From: Candidatus Rokubacteria bacterium RIFCSPLOWO2_02_FULL_73_56
Lineage (GTDB): Bacteria; Methylomirabilota; Methylomirabilia; Rokubacteriales; CSP1-6
NCBI GenBank assembly: GCA_001788495.1
Contig: MGCF01000091.1
Coordinates: 1-33,778 of the forward strand
Reading direction: 5' to 3'
Length of the DNA: 33,778 nt
Shown: in pieces, positions 5,570 through 13,965 of the stretch
How the letters are laid out: every line of letters starts with the position of its first letter
Position numbering within the stretch: the first letter of the stretch is position 1
Position numbers and translations under genes: made by a program
Notes under the pieces: generated by a model
What the model saw: only the letters and a program-made list of their open reading frames with translations
Told to the model about the DNA's origin: nothing
Databases searched by the model: none

Positions 5570-8500
5570 ATGTATGATCGAAGTGAGATGAAACCGCTGG
5601 GGGAGCTCATCGGAGCGAGCGCGGTGATCGAGCAGGTCCGGGACCGGATCGGCCGGCTGCTCGAGCGCCAGCACGAGTCGCGTCGCCTGCCGCCGGTCCT
5701 CATCGAGGGTGAGACCGGCACGGGCAAGGGGCTGCTCGCCCGGATGATCCACCGCGCCGGGCCGCGCGCCGACGGGCCCTTCGTGGACGTCAACTGCGCG
5801 GCCATCCCGGAGACGCTGCTCGAGGCCGAGATGTTCGGCTACGAGCGCGGCGCGTTCACCGACGCGCGGCGCGCCAAGCCCGGCCTCTTCCAGACCGCCC
5901 ACCGCGGCACGATCTTCCTCGACGAGGTGGGGCTCCTGCCCGAGGCACTCCAGTCGAAGCTCCTCAAGGTGCTCGAGGAGCGCAGCGTGCGCCGGCTCGG
6001 CAGCACGCGCGACGAGCCCGTGGACGTGTGGGTGCTCACCGCGACCAACGAGGACCTGCGCCGGGCGATCCGCGAGCGGCGCTTCCGCGAGGACCTCTAC
6101 CACCGCCTCGCGGTGCTCACGCTCTCGCTGCCGCCGCTGCGCGAGCGCGGCGAGGACGTCGTGCAGCTCGCCGACCACTTCCTGACGCGCGCCTGCGCCG
6201 ACTACGGCGTGGCGCCCAAGGGCCTCGCCGCGGACGCGCGCGCCGCGCTCCTGGCCTACCCGTGGCCGGGCAACGTGCGCGAGCTCGCGAACCTCATGGA
6301 GCGGATCGCCCTGCTCGCGCCCGAGCTCGAGGTCGGCGCCGCGACGCTCGGGCTGCCCGTGGTGCCGTCCGCGGCGCGGGCGCCCGCCGCGCCGCTCGCC
6401 GCCGAGCCCGAGGCTGCCAGCTCGCTCGAGGACGCCGTGCGCGAGCGCGTCGCCGAGGCCTTGCGCCAGACGGGCTGGAACATCTCGCGCACCGCCGCGC
6501 GGCTCGGGATCTCGCGCAACACGCTCAAGGCGCGCATCGCGAAGTACGGGCTGCGGCAGGGGGCGCCCGCCCCCGCGCCGGTCGCGCCCGCGCCGCGCGC
6601 CGAGGGGCGGCCGGCGCCCCCGCCGGCCCCGGCCGCCGCGCCCCCGCCGCCCCGGGCCGCGCCGCCGCTCCGCTGGGAACGCCGGCGCGTGACCCTCCTG
6701 CGCGCGGCGCTCGCCGTGGCGCCGTCGGCGGACCCGCCGCTCGAGACGAGCCGCGCGCTCGAGGTGATGATCGACAAGGTCCGCAGCTTCGGCGGCCGCG
6801 TCGAGGGCATGAGCCCCGGCGGCGTCGTCGCCGCGTTCGGCCTCGAGCCCATGGAGGACGCGTCGAGCCGCGCCGCGCTCGCCGCCCTCGCCATCCAGAG
6901 GGCGCTCGAGCACGCGCGGCGGGAGGACGAGGCGGCGCCGGCGGCGACGCTCGGGATCCACGCCGGGGAGTTCCTCGTCGGCCTGGGGGGCGGCACGCTG
7001 GAGCTGTCCGAGGAATCCCGCCGGGAGGCGCTCACCGCCCTCGACGCCCTCGTGGAGCGCCGGGAGCCCGGCGCCGTCCTGGTGAGCGCGGCGACGGAGC
7101 CGTTCCTCGTGCGCCGCTTCGAGCTCCGGCAGGTCGGCACCCCACGGGGGCAGGCGTTCGCCATCGCGGGTCCCGAGCGGGTCGGGCTCGCGATCGGGGG
7201 GCGGCTCACGGGCTTCGTCGGGCGCCGCCACGAGCTCGACCTGCTGCTCGGCCGGCTCGAGTCCGCGGTGCGCGGCCAGGGGCAGGTCGTCGGGATCAGC
7301 GGCGAGCCCGGCATCGGCAAGTCCCGCCTGCTCCACGAGTTCCGCGGAACGCTGGCCGGCCGGCCGCTGGCCATCGTGGCCGGGCGGTGCCGGGCCTGGG
7401 GCCCCGGCGTGCCGTACCTGCCGGTGCTCGACCTCGTCCGGCAGATCTGCGGGATCACGGAGGCGGACTCGGCCGCGCAGGTCGCCGAGAAGATCCGCAC
7501 GGCGCTGCTCGAGGCGGGCCTCGACCTGCTCGAGAGTCTCCGGCAGGTGATCCACCTGGTCGGCCTCGAGCGCGAGGCCGAGTGGCTCGACGCGCTCGAG
7601 CCGGAGCCGACGAAGGAGCGCATCTTCGCGACGCTGCAGCGGCTGGTGCTCGGGCAGTGCCGCACGGGCCCGCTCGTCGTCCTGGTCGAAGATCTCCAGT
7701 GGATCGACACGACGTCGGAGGAATTCCTGACCGCGCTCGCCGGCCTCGTCGCCGGCGTGCCCATCCTGCTCGTGTCCACGTACCGACCGGGGTACCGGCC
7801 GCCGTGGATCGACCGCTCGTACGCGACGCAGGTGGCGCTGCAGCCCCTCAGGCCGGCCGAGGGCGCGCACGTCGTGCGCGCCGTGCTCGGCGCCGACGCG
7901 GCGCCGGACGCCCTCGTCGGGCTCATCGTCGACAAGGCCGAGGGCAACCCGTTCTTCCTGGAAGAGCTGGCGCGGAACATCAAGGAGCAGGAGGGCGGCG
8001 CGCCGCTCGTGACCCTGCCCGACACGATCCAGGAGGTGCTCCTCGGGCGGATCGACCGGCTTCCCTCGGAGGACCAGCGGCTGCTCCAGCTCGCCGCCGT
8101 CGTGGGCAAGGACGTGGACCTGTCGGTCGTCCGCGGCGTCAGCGAGCTCCCCGACGCCGAGCTGCGGCGCGGCTTCGGCCGCCTGCAGGGCGCCGAGTTC
8201 CTCTACGAGACGCGCTCCGGGCCGGAGCCGCGCTACACCTTCAAGCACGCGCTCACGCACGACGTGGCGTACGCGAGCCTCCTCGAGGGCCAGCGCCGCG
8301 CCCTGCACGCGCGGAGCCTCGACGCGATCGAGCGCCTCCATCCCGACCGCCTGGCCGAGCACGTCGAGGCGCTCGCCCACCACGCGGTCGAGGGCGGGGT
8401 GCTGGCGAAGGCGCACGGGTACCTGCGCCAGGCGGGGCTCAAGGCGTTCACGCGCTGCGCGCACCGCGAGGCCGCCGCCTACTTCGAGCGCGCGCTCGCG

Positions 8501-9685
8501 GCGCTGGCGGCGCTCCCCGAGGACCGCGCGCGGGCCGCCGAGGCGGTCGACCTGCACTTCGAGCTCAGGATCGCGCTGCAGCCGCTGGGCGAGCTCGACC
8601 GGACCGTGAGTGCGCTGCGGCGCGCGGAGGCCCTCGCGCGGGAGCTCGGCGACCAGACGCGGCTCGGGCGGGCGCTGGCGTTCCTGACCGACTACTTCCG
8701 GCTGACGGGCGACCAGACCCAGGCCGTCGAGTACGGGCGCCAGGCGCTCGCGATCGCCGAGGTCGTCGACGATCTCCTGCTGAAGCTGCGGACGAAGACC
8801 TACGTCGGACAGACGCGCTATGGCCTGGGCGATTACCGCGGCGCGGTCCCGCTGCTCCGGTGGAACGTCGCGGCGCTCGAGGGCGAGCGGAAGCACCAGG
8901 CGCTCGGGTTCGCGCAGCTCCCCTCCGTCCACTCGCGGACCTGCCTCGTGTGGTGCCTCGCCGAGCTGGGCGAGTTCGCCGACGGGATCAGGCTCGGCGA
9001 GGAGGCGGTCGGCATCGCCGAGGCCGTCGACCACCCGTTCACGCTCGCGACAGCGTGCGCGGGACTCGGCGCCGTGCACCTCCGCCGTGGCGACCTCGAG
9101 GCGGCGATCCCGGTGCTCGAGCGCGGTCTCGAGCTCTGTCGGACCTTCGGCCTGTCGCTCTGGCTGCCGCCGTTCGCCTCGCGCCTCGGGCTCGGCCTGG
9201 CGCTCGCCGGGCGCGCCCCCGAGGCCGTGCCGCTGATCGAGCGCGCCGTCGCGCAGTCGGACGCGATGCGGCTGGTGGCGGGGCACTCGCTGGTGCTCTG
9301 CTGCCTGGGGGAGGCGTACCTGCGGGCCGGGCGCGCCGGCGACGCGCGCGACGTCGCCCGCCGGGCCCTCACGCTCGCGCGGAGCCAGGGCGAGCGCGGC
9401 CACGAGGCGTGGGTGCTGCGGCTCCTCGGCGAGATCGCGCTCGCCACGGACTCCGGCGCAGACGGCGCGCGGGAGCCACTCGCCGAGGCGCTCGCGCTGG
9501 CGGTGGAGCTCGGGATGCGGCCCCTCGCGGCGCTCTGCCGGCTGGGGCTCGGCACGCAGGCGCAACGCGCCGGGGACCGGGTCGCGGCGCGCGCGGCGCT
9601 TCAGGCCGCCGCGGCCGAGCTGTCCGAGCTGGGGATGCCCCGCTGGCTCGCCTCGACCGCGGCGGCGCTGTCGGAGCTAGGCTGA
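5570..9685 (+). CDS. multidomain regulator: sigma54 AAA+, Fis HTH, cyclase-like domain, STAND-like ATPase, TPR
   Basis: A 1371-residue protein. Residues 10-245 form a sigma54-activator AAA+ domain, with Walker A GETGTGKG near 47 and TIFLDEVG as Walker B. The sigma54-contact loop reads GAFTDA (about 94-99) instead of GAFTGA. Residues 285-330 are a Fis-type helix-turn-helix (NISRTAARLGISRNTLKARI). A Pro/Ala linker leads to a degenerate class III cyclase-like domain (about 370-520) lacking the metal-binding aspartates. Then comes a second ATPase with Walker A GEPGIGKS near 578 and LVVLVEDLQWID near 702, followed by TPR-like helices to the end. Inferred role: a signal-sensing transcription factor gated by the C-terminal sensor. 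ATG 5570 is the first start; ATG 5588 is an equally good alternative. The altered GAFTGA loop leaves sigma54 dependence uncertain. Confidence 0.88.
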   Translation: MYDRSEMKPLGELIGASAVIEQVRDRIGRLLERQHESRRLPPVLIEGETGTGKGLLARMIHRAGPRADGPFVDVNCAAIPETLLEAEMFGYERGAFTDARRAKPGLFQTAHRGTIFLDEVGLLPEALQSKLLKVLEERSVRRLGSTRDEPVDVWVLTATNEDLRRAIRERRFREDLYHRLAVLTLSLPPLRERGEDVVQLADHFLTRACADYGVAPKGLAADARAALLAYPWPGNVRELANLMERIALLAPELEVGAATLGLPVVPSAARAPAAPLAAEPEAASSLEDAVRERVAEALRQTGWNISRTAARLGISRNTLKARIAKYGLRQGAPAPAPVAPAPRAEGRPAPPPAPAAAPPPPRAAPPLRWERRRVTLLRAALAVAPSADPPLETSRALEVMIDKVRSFGGRVEGMSPGGVVAAFGLEPMEDASSRAALAALAIQRALEHARREDEAAPAATLGIHAGEFLVGLGGGTLELSEESRREALTALDALVERREPGAVLVSAATEPFLVRRFELRQVGTPRGQAFAIAGPERVGLAIGGRLTGFVGRRHELDLLLGRLESAVRGQGQVVGISGEPGIGKSRLLHEFRGTLAGRPLAIVAGRCRAWGPGVPYLPVLDLVRQICGITEADSAAQVAEKIRTALLEAGLDLLESLRQVIHLVGLEREAEWLDALEPEPTKERIFATLQRLVLGQCRTGPLVVLVEDLQWIDTTSEEFLTALAGLVAGVPILLVSTYRPGYRPPWIDRSYATQVALQPLRPAEGAHVVRAVLGADAAPDALVGLIVDKAEGNPFFLEELARNIKEQEGGAPLVTLPDTIQEVLLGRIDRLPSEDQRLLQLAAVVGKDVDLSVVRGVSELPDAELRRGFGRLQGAEFLYETRSGPEPRYTFKHALTHDVAYASLLEGQRRALHARSLDAIERLHPDRLAEHVEALAHHAVEGGVLAKAHGYLRQAGLKAFTRCAHREAAAYFERALAALAALPEDRARAAEAVDLHFELRIALQPLGELDRTVSALRRAEALARELGDQTRLGRALAFLTDYFRLTGDQTQAVEYGRQALAIAEVVDDLLLKLRTKTYVGQTRYGLGDYRGAVPLLRWNVAALEGERKHQALGFAQLPSVHSRTCLVWCLAELGEFADGIRLGEEAVGIAEAVDHPFTLATACAGLGAVHLRRGDLEAAIPVLERGLELCRTFGLSLWLPPFASRLGLGLALAGRAPEAVPLIERAVAQSDAMRLVAGHSLVLCCLGEAYLRAGRAGDARDVARRALTLARSQGERGHEAWVLRLLGEIALATDSGADGAREPLAEALALAVELGMRPLAALCRLGLGTQAQRAGDRVAARAALQAAAAELSELGMPRWLASTAAALSELG

Positions 9686-9856
9686 GCGCCCCTTCCGCCG
9701 CACCGTGCGCGTCTCGATGCGCACCTGCCGGAGCATCGGCGCGTGGCGCCTGAGCAGCCGCCGGAGCTCGAGCTGGAGCGCCTCGACGTCGTGCGCATCG
9801 AGCTCGCCCACCAGCTCGATGCGATGCACCTCGCGGCGGTCGGTCGGGCGCGCCAC
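9677..9856 (-). CDS. small hypothetical protein, 59 residues
   Basis: A GTG-started frame of 59 codons in which all but three third positions are G or C, matching the coding habit of its neighbours. The sequence is charged and helical, with VHRIELVGELDAHDVEALQL followed by an Arg-rich tail. It follows the 50-residue gene by 16 bases on the same strand, and its last nine bases overlap the end of the convergent giant regulator. There is no clear Shine-Dalgarno, so coupling to the upstream small gene is likely if it is real. No family recognised. Confidence 0.45.
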   Translation of the reverse strand: MARPTDRREVHRIELVGELDAHDVEALQLELRRLLRRHAPMLRQVRIETRTVRRKGRSA

Positions 9857-9872
9857 GCCGAGCCGCGGCGGG

Positions 9873-10025
9873 CTACTTCCGGATCCGGACCTGGTTCCCG
9901 TAGGCCTTGATCGCGCCCTGGATCTTCTTCTTGACCCCCCGGAGCTGCTTCCTGTCGAGGGGCCCTCGCATGAGGATGCTGACCCGGCGCTTCTGCTTCG
10001 CCGACAGCGGGCTCTTGAACGGCAT
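9873..10025 (-). CDS. small basic protein, 50 residues
   Basis: The ATG is preceded by GGGGAGG seven bases upstream, a strong ribosome-binding site. Nearly all of the 50 codons end in G or C. The product, beginning MPFKSPLSAKQKRRVS and ending YGNQVRIRK, is very rich in Lys and Arg with almost no acidic residues, so it may bind nucleic acid or membranes (inference). It lies 50 bases downstream of the ATP-grasp gene on the same strand and is followed by another small gene. No family recognised. Confidence 0.6.
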   Translation of the reverse strand: MPFKSPLSAKQKRRVSILMRGPLDRKQLRGVKKKIQGAIKAYGNQVRIRK

Positions 10026-10075
10026 GGCGATCCTCCCCTGCTGCGATAGGTGGTGAGGCAGCTCAGGCGGGCACC

Positions 10076-11146
10076 CTACCCCCGCGCGTCCACGATCCTA
10101 TCGAATAAATCGTCTTCATGGAAGACGCCTGTCGGGGTGTCGAGGTCCCGCACCGTGTAGTACCCCTCCGCCGGCTCGTAGACGTCGTGCAGGTCCACGC
10201 GCGCCCCGAGGGCGATCCGGACGAACGCCGCCGCCAGGTTGTGCCGACCGGTGAGGTCGTAGACGTTGGTCCCCGACGGGAAGCGCCCGGCGTTGATCTC
10301 CGTGATGCAGACGGCGCCGCGGCGGTCCTCGCGCAGGTCGAAGTTGAAGACCCCGGACGCTCTCGGGTCGAGCACCCGGATCGCCGCCGTGCACGCCTCC
10401 ACCACCCGGGGCTCGCGGACGGTCTTCGCGAGCTGGGACACGGAGGAGATGCCGCTCGGCTGGGCGCCGCCCCCGAAGTAGGAGAGGCGCTCGCAGGTCT
10501 TCACGAGGATCAGGGCGCCGTCCTTCCACAGGGCCATGCAGGAGAAGTCCCGCCCCGGCAGGTACTCCGACAGCGTGAAGGCGGTGACGGGGACGCCGCG
10601 CATCTCCCGCCAGTAGGCGATCCAGCCCCGCGCCTGCTCGGGCCGCCGCATCGGCGCCGCCCCCATCGAGCCGCTGCCCGCGCGGATGCGGCACCAGACC
10701 AGCGGGCCCGGCAGGCGCGCGAACAGCCCGTCGAGCGCCTCGAGGCTGCGCACGGGGTAGGTGAGCGGGGCGGGGATCCCGTGGCGTCGGAGCAGCCGGG
10801 CCAGGCGGTACTTGTCCTGGCACAGCTCGACCACGGCGGGCCGCGGCAGGAACACCCGGCAGGGCAGTCGCGCCCGCGCGCGGGCGAGCGCGCGCACCTC
10901 GGCGTCCGTCGTCGGCACGAGCAGGTCGATTCGCTCGCGCGCGGCCACCCGTCCGAGCCCGCGCAGGAAGTCCGGATGGGTCACGTCGGGCACGAGGTAG
11001 TTCCGGGCGGCCGTGGACTTCCGGAGGATGAAGCGGTCCGAGTGGCAGCCGACGACGGCGAGCGAGGGGAGCCCGGCGCGGAGGCTCCGGATCAGGTTGC
11101 TGGCCGCCGCGCCCCCGGCCCCCGTGACGAGCAGCCGCGCCCTCAC
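10076..11146 (-). CDS. ATP-grasp domain protein
   Basis: A 356-residue enzyme with the arrangement of carbamoyl-phosphate-synthase-like ATP-grasp ligases. It has an N-terminal Rossmann-like pre-ATP-grasp domain (LLVTGAGGAAASNLIRSL), a central ATP-binding region (CQDKYRLARLLRRHGIPAP), and metal/phosphate-binding residues near GVFNFDLRED and ITEINAGRFPSGTN. Such enzymes join a carboxylate to an amine, thiol or other nucleophile through an acyl phosphate. Neither substrate can be read here. The GTG start overlaps the stop of the upstream metallopeptidase as GTGA, so the genes are translationally coupled. It sits in a minus-strand row with DinB, the peptidase and two small proteins. Family assignment is good; reaction unknown. 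Confidence 0.85.
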   Translation of the reverse strand: MRARLLVTGAGGAAASNLIRSLRAGLPSLAVVGCHSDRFILRKSTAARNYLVPDVTHPDFLRGLGRVAARERIDLLVPTTDAEVRALARARARLPCRVFLPRPAVVELCQDKYRLARLLRRHGIPAPLTYPVRSLEALDGLFARLPGPLVWCRIRAGSGSMGAAPMRRPEQARGWIAYWREMRGVPVTAFTLSEYLPGRDFSCMALWKDGALILVKTCERLSYFGGGAQPSGISSVSQLAKTVREPRVVEACTAAIRVLDPRASGVFNFDLREDRRGAVCITEINAGRFPSGTNVYDLTGRHNLAAAFVRIALGARVDLHDVYEPAEGYYTVRDLDTPTGVFHEDDLFDRIVDARG

Positions 11147-12378
11147 GGGCGCCGGCTCCGCGCCGCGATCCCCCGCTGGGCGAACGCGCGGCGGATGACC
11201 CGGCCGTAGCGCCCCCCCGCGAGCCGGCGGTCGGCCGCCACGAGGTTCCCGGCGACCCGGGCGAACGTGGCCGGCCCCGGGCGCGTCCGCTGCCAGGCCA
11301 GCGCGAGCAGCCGCGCGAAGTCGGCGGTGGCGTGCCGGAGGGCGTCGGCGAAGCCGTCGGGGTTCAGCCGGTAGCGCCCGCCGAACTCGCGACGGAGCGC
11401 GCGCCGGGACCGGGCCGTGGCGCGGCTCGAGCGCCGCGCGAGCCGGCTCGAGATCAGCTCGCGGCGCACGAGGTGGCTCTCGTAGATCTCGACGAGCACC
11501 TCGTACGCGGCGCCGAGGAACGGCCGGCCGTACGTGTGGAAGTCGCCCTTCCGCCGGGCGCGCGCGACGTCGGCGAGGCGCTTGTCGTGGAACGCGGTCC
11601 GCGCCTCCAGACGGCCGCTCCACTCGCTGCGGAACTCGCCGATCCGCGACGCGACGTTGCGGGAGTGGAGCTTGCCGCGGGTCTGCTCGAGCAGGTGGGC
11701 CACCACGCGGTCGAAGTGCAGGACGGCGACGAGCGACACGAGGTCGGCGGCGGCCTCGACGTGCGCCTGGTGCTCGAAGGCCGCCTCGCCCGCGGGCGTG
11801 CGCCCGATCACGGCCCGCAGGATGTGATGGCCGACCTCGTGGGCGACGACATCGAGGTTCTCGCAGTAGGGCTGGCGCGGGTCCGCATCGGCGAAACCGA
11901 ACTCCACGTAGCCGACGCCCGAGTAGGCGTTGTCGCCGAGGCGGGGCACCCGCGGGATGAGCTCGAATCGCCGCTGCCGCGGGTTGAGGCGCAAGCGCAG
12001 GCGCCGGCCGAGATAGTGCTCCCAGATGTCGAGCACGCACGCGGCGGCCGCGAACGTCGCGGCGGCGGAGAACGCGGGCGTCCCGGGCCTGAGGTGGTCG
12101 AAGTGGCCCTGCGCGTTCGGCCGCACCGGACGCCGGCGCGGCTCGCCGCGGGGGTACGGCGGGCGCCAGAGGTACTCGCCGGTCGCGAGGCGGCGATAGG
12201 GCGCCTTGTGGAGGGCGTCCACGACCTGGAGGCGGCCGTCCCTCGGCCCGGCCGCGATCGCGCCGGGCGGCGCGGCGAGGCGGACGAGCCGCGGCAACTC
12301 GAAGCCCCGCACGGTCGTCGCCTGCGGGTAGAGCAGGAAGCGCGTGCCCCCCTCGGGGAACCGGTACTGCGCGCTCAG
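11143..12378 (-). CDS. HEXXH zinc metallopeptidase-like protein
   Basis: The zinc site is seen in VVAHEVGHHILRAV (HEXXH), with a likely third ligand in the following helix (EAAADLVSLVAVLH), as in gluzincin-type peptidases. No signal peptide is evident. The start is uncertain. High GC3 continues up to a CTG that overlaps the DinB stop as CTGA, mirroring the GTGA overlap at this gene's own 3' end, and that CTG is used here. A GTG at 12312 gives a protein 22 residues shorter, and a GTG at 12432 would run 58 bases into the DinB gene. The C-terminal 100 residues are Arg-rich and helical. The pairing with DinB recurs in fused form at 32013-33005. The peptidase role is inferred from the motif; no substrate is known. 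Confidence 0.72.
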   Translation of the reverse strand: MSAQYRFPEGGTRFLLYPQATTVRGFELPRLVRLAAPPGAIAAGPRDGRLQVVDALHKAPYRRLATGEYLWRPPYPRGEPRRRPVRPNAQGHFDHLRPGTPAFSAAATFAAAACVLDIWEHYLGRRLRLRLNPRQRRFELIPRVPRLGDNAYSGVGYVEFGFADADPRQPYCENLDVVAHEVGHHILRAVIGRTPAGEAAFEHQAHVEAAADLVSLVAVLHFDRVVAHLLEQTRGKLHSRNVASRIGEFRSEWSGRLEARTAFHDKRLADVARARRKGDFHTYGRPFLGAAYEVLVEIYESHLVRRELISSRLARRSSRATARSRRALRREFGGRYRLNPDGFADALRHATADFARLLALAWQRTRPGPATFARVAGNLVAADRRLAGGRYGRVIRRAFAQRGIAARSRRP

Positions 12379-12866
12379 GCTTTCCCTTCGAGCGCGCGCT
12401 CGAGCTGGTCGAGGTGGTTGTCGTCGTGCCACGCCATCATGCTGACGAAGTCGTCGATCGTCATCCGCCCGCGCGTGGCGTGCACGCCGCCGCGCGCGAG
12501 CTGGCCGGGCGCGAGCTTGCGGAGGTAGGCGAGCGTCTCGGCGCGGCGCCGGCGAAAGGCGGCGAGCGCGGCGCCGGCGTCGCTCCGGAGGTACTGGCGC
12601 TCCTCGGCCCAGCGATCCGGGCTCACGCCCAGGAACTTCGGCTCGTCCATGGCCAGGATCGACTCGAAGCGGCCCATGAACGACTCCTCGGTGTCGCGGA
12701 GGTGGCAGAGAACCTCCTTCGCGGCCCAGTTCTTCTCGTCCGGGCGGCGCGCGAGGACGGCGTCGCTTCGGCCCGCGAGCGCGGCGGCGAGCTCGTCGGC
12801 GGTGCGCTCGAGGCGCTTCAGACGGTCGGCGAGCGGCTGCCTGGCGTACTCCTCCATGGTCGGCAT
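12375..12866 (-). CDS. DinB-family protein
   Basis: A 163-residue four-helix-bundle protein of the DinB superfamily, as suggested by the conserved histidines in LCHLRDTEE and MMAWHDDNHLDQL, which form the metal triad of this fold. The family includes thiol-dependent S-transferases such as bacillithiol or mycothiol transferases, and proteins without known activity. The sequence is highly similar to the C-terminal half of the 32013-33005 protein, from the initial MP-x-x-EE to the terminal RALEG-x-A. It heads the minus-strand operon with the metallopeptidase and the ATP-grasp enzyme. No strong Shine-Dalgarno was seen before the ATG. Confidence 0.85.
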   Translation of the reverse strand: MPTMEEYARQPLADRLKRLERTADELAAALAGRSDAVLARRPDEKNWAAKEVLCHLRDTEESFMGRFESILAMDEPKFLGVSPDRWAEERQYLRSDAGAALAAFRRRRAETLAYLRKLAPGQLARGGVHATRGRMTIDDFVSMMAWHDDNHLDQLERALEGKA

Positions 12867-12918
12867 GGCGAGACTCTACGCCAGCCACCGGGCGACTGCC
12901 AGCCCGTTTCGCCGGCGC

Positions 12919-13965
12919 TCAGCGCGAGCGGAGCTGGAGCGCGTGCCCGTCCGGGTCGCGCGCGACGAACGCGGCGCGGGGCGCAGCGCCCGCGTCGGGC
13001 AGCGTGACGACCCGCGAGGAGACGAGCGGCGCCCGGGCGGCCCGGAGCGCGGCCGCGGCCGCCCCGGCGTCGGGCGTCGCGAGCACGACCTGCCAGTGCG
13101 CGAGGTCGTTGGCGCGCGCGTCCACGGGGGCGGCCCGCCCGCCGGGCGGCGCCAGGTACTCGAGCAGCTCCACGCCGGGGCCGGCGGCGGCGCGCAGCGT
13201 GGTGATGCGAAGACGCGCGCCGAAGACGTTGTTGAGCCGCTCCTGCTCCGGTCCCCAGTTCTCGCTCCGGCCCGCCACGCGCAGCCCGAGCGCGTCGCGC
13301 CAGAAGCGGAGGCTCGCGTCCGTCGCGCCCACGACGATCGCGGTGTGGTCGATGCCGAGGAAGACGCGGTCGCTCGGCCGGTGCCAGCGCGGGTCGCCCT
13401 TGCCGGGCGGGAACTGGAGGATCTCGAGCGGGTGCCCGTCCGGGTCCTTGAAGTAGAAGGCCCGGATGCCGCCCGCGCTCGGGTTCCAGTCGGGCAGCGT
13501 CTGCGGCGCGGGCGAGACGTGCTCGACCCGGTGCCGGCGCAGCCAGAGGTACGCCTGGTCGATGTCGTTGACGACGATCGCCACGTGCTGGAACCACCGG
13601 TCGTTGCTCCGCGAGTCCGCGGGTAGCGGGCGGCCCCTGGGCGTGAGGAACTCGGTGAGCTCGATCGCCTCGGCGCCGAGCGTGAGGCGCGCGACCCGCA
13701 GCCGCGCGCCGAAGACGCCGTGCACGTGCTCGACCTCGTCGCCCCACGCCTCGACGTCGGAGACCTTCTCGAAGAAGAGGACCCTGGTGTAGAAGGCGAT
13801 CGCGCGGTCCATGTCCGACACGGTGATGCCGACGGCGTCCACGGCGCGCGCCAGCGCCGCGGGCGCGGACTGGTCGGCCGGCGCCGGGCCCTTCACGCCG
13901 AGCAGGAGCGCGAGCGCGACGAAGAGGAGGGCGGTCCGTCTCGCCAGCGAGGGATCGCGGTGCAT
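12919..13965 (-). CDS. exported VOC (glyoxalase/bleomycin-resistance fold) protein
   Basis: A 348-residue protein. The ATG is preceded by GAGGAG at eight bases and begins a signal peptide (RRTALLFVALALLLGV, likely cleaved after PAPA or ADQ). The mature part contains two repeated vicinal-oxygen-chelate units. Each begins with a typical strand (VDAVGITVSDMDRAIAFY; LGIDHTAIVVGATDASLRF) and closes with DPDGHPLEILQF or DPDGHALQL. VOC enzymes use a divalent metal for isomerase, dioxygenase or lyase chemistry; here the location is periplasmic and the substrate unknown. Its start overlaps the aquaporin stop by one base (TGATG), so the two are coupled. Confidence 0.85.
   Translation of the reverse strand: MHRDPSLARRTALLFVALALLLGVKGPAPADQSAPAALARAVDAVGITVSDMDRAIAFYTRVLFFEKVSDVEAWGDEVEHVHGVFGARLRVARLTLGAEAIELTEFLTPRGRPLPADSRSNDRWFQHVAIVVNDIDQAYLWLRRHRVEHVSPAPQTLPDWNPSAGGIRAFYFKDPDGHPLEILQFPPGKGDPRWHRPSDRVFLGIDHTAIVVGATDASLRFWRDALGLRVAGRSENWGPEQERLNNVFGARLRITTLRAAAGPGVELLEYLAPPGGRAAPVDARANDLAHWQVVLATPDAGAAAAALRAARAPLVSSRVVTLPDAGAAPRAAFVARDPDGHALQLRSR

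Noticed and set aside
5559-5587. TTGACC at 5559 as a plus-strand -35 box for the giant regulator
   Set aside because: At 17-base spacing the -10 position reads AGTGAG and falls inside the gene start; it fits better as a repeat half-site.
5540-9565. Very long open frame on the minus strand opposite the giant regulator, and similar long mirror frames elsewhere (for example 15071-17566 minus and 28828-31707 minus)
   Set aside because: They are Arg/Ala/Glu-rich mirror translations produced by extreme GC3 of the real genes. They carry no domain motifs, whereas the plus-strand frames have complete families.
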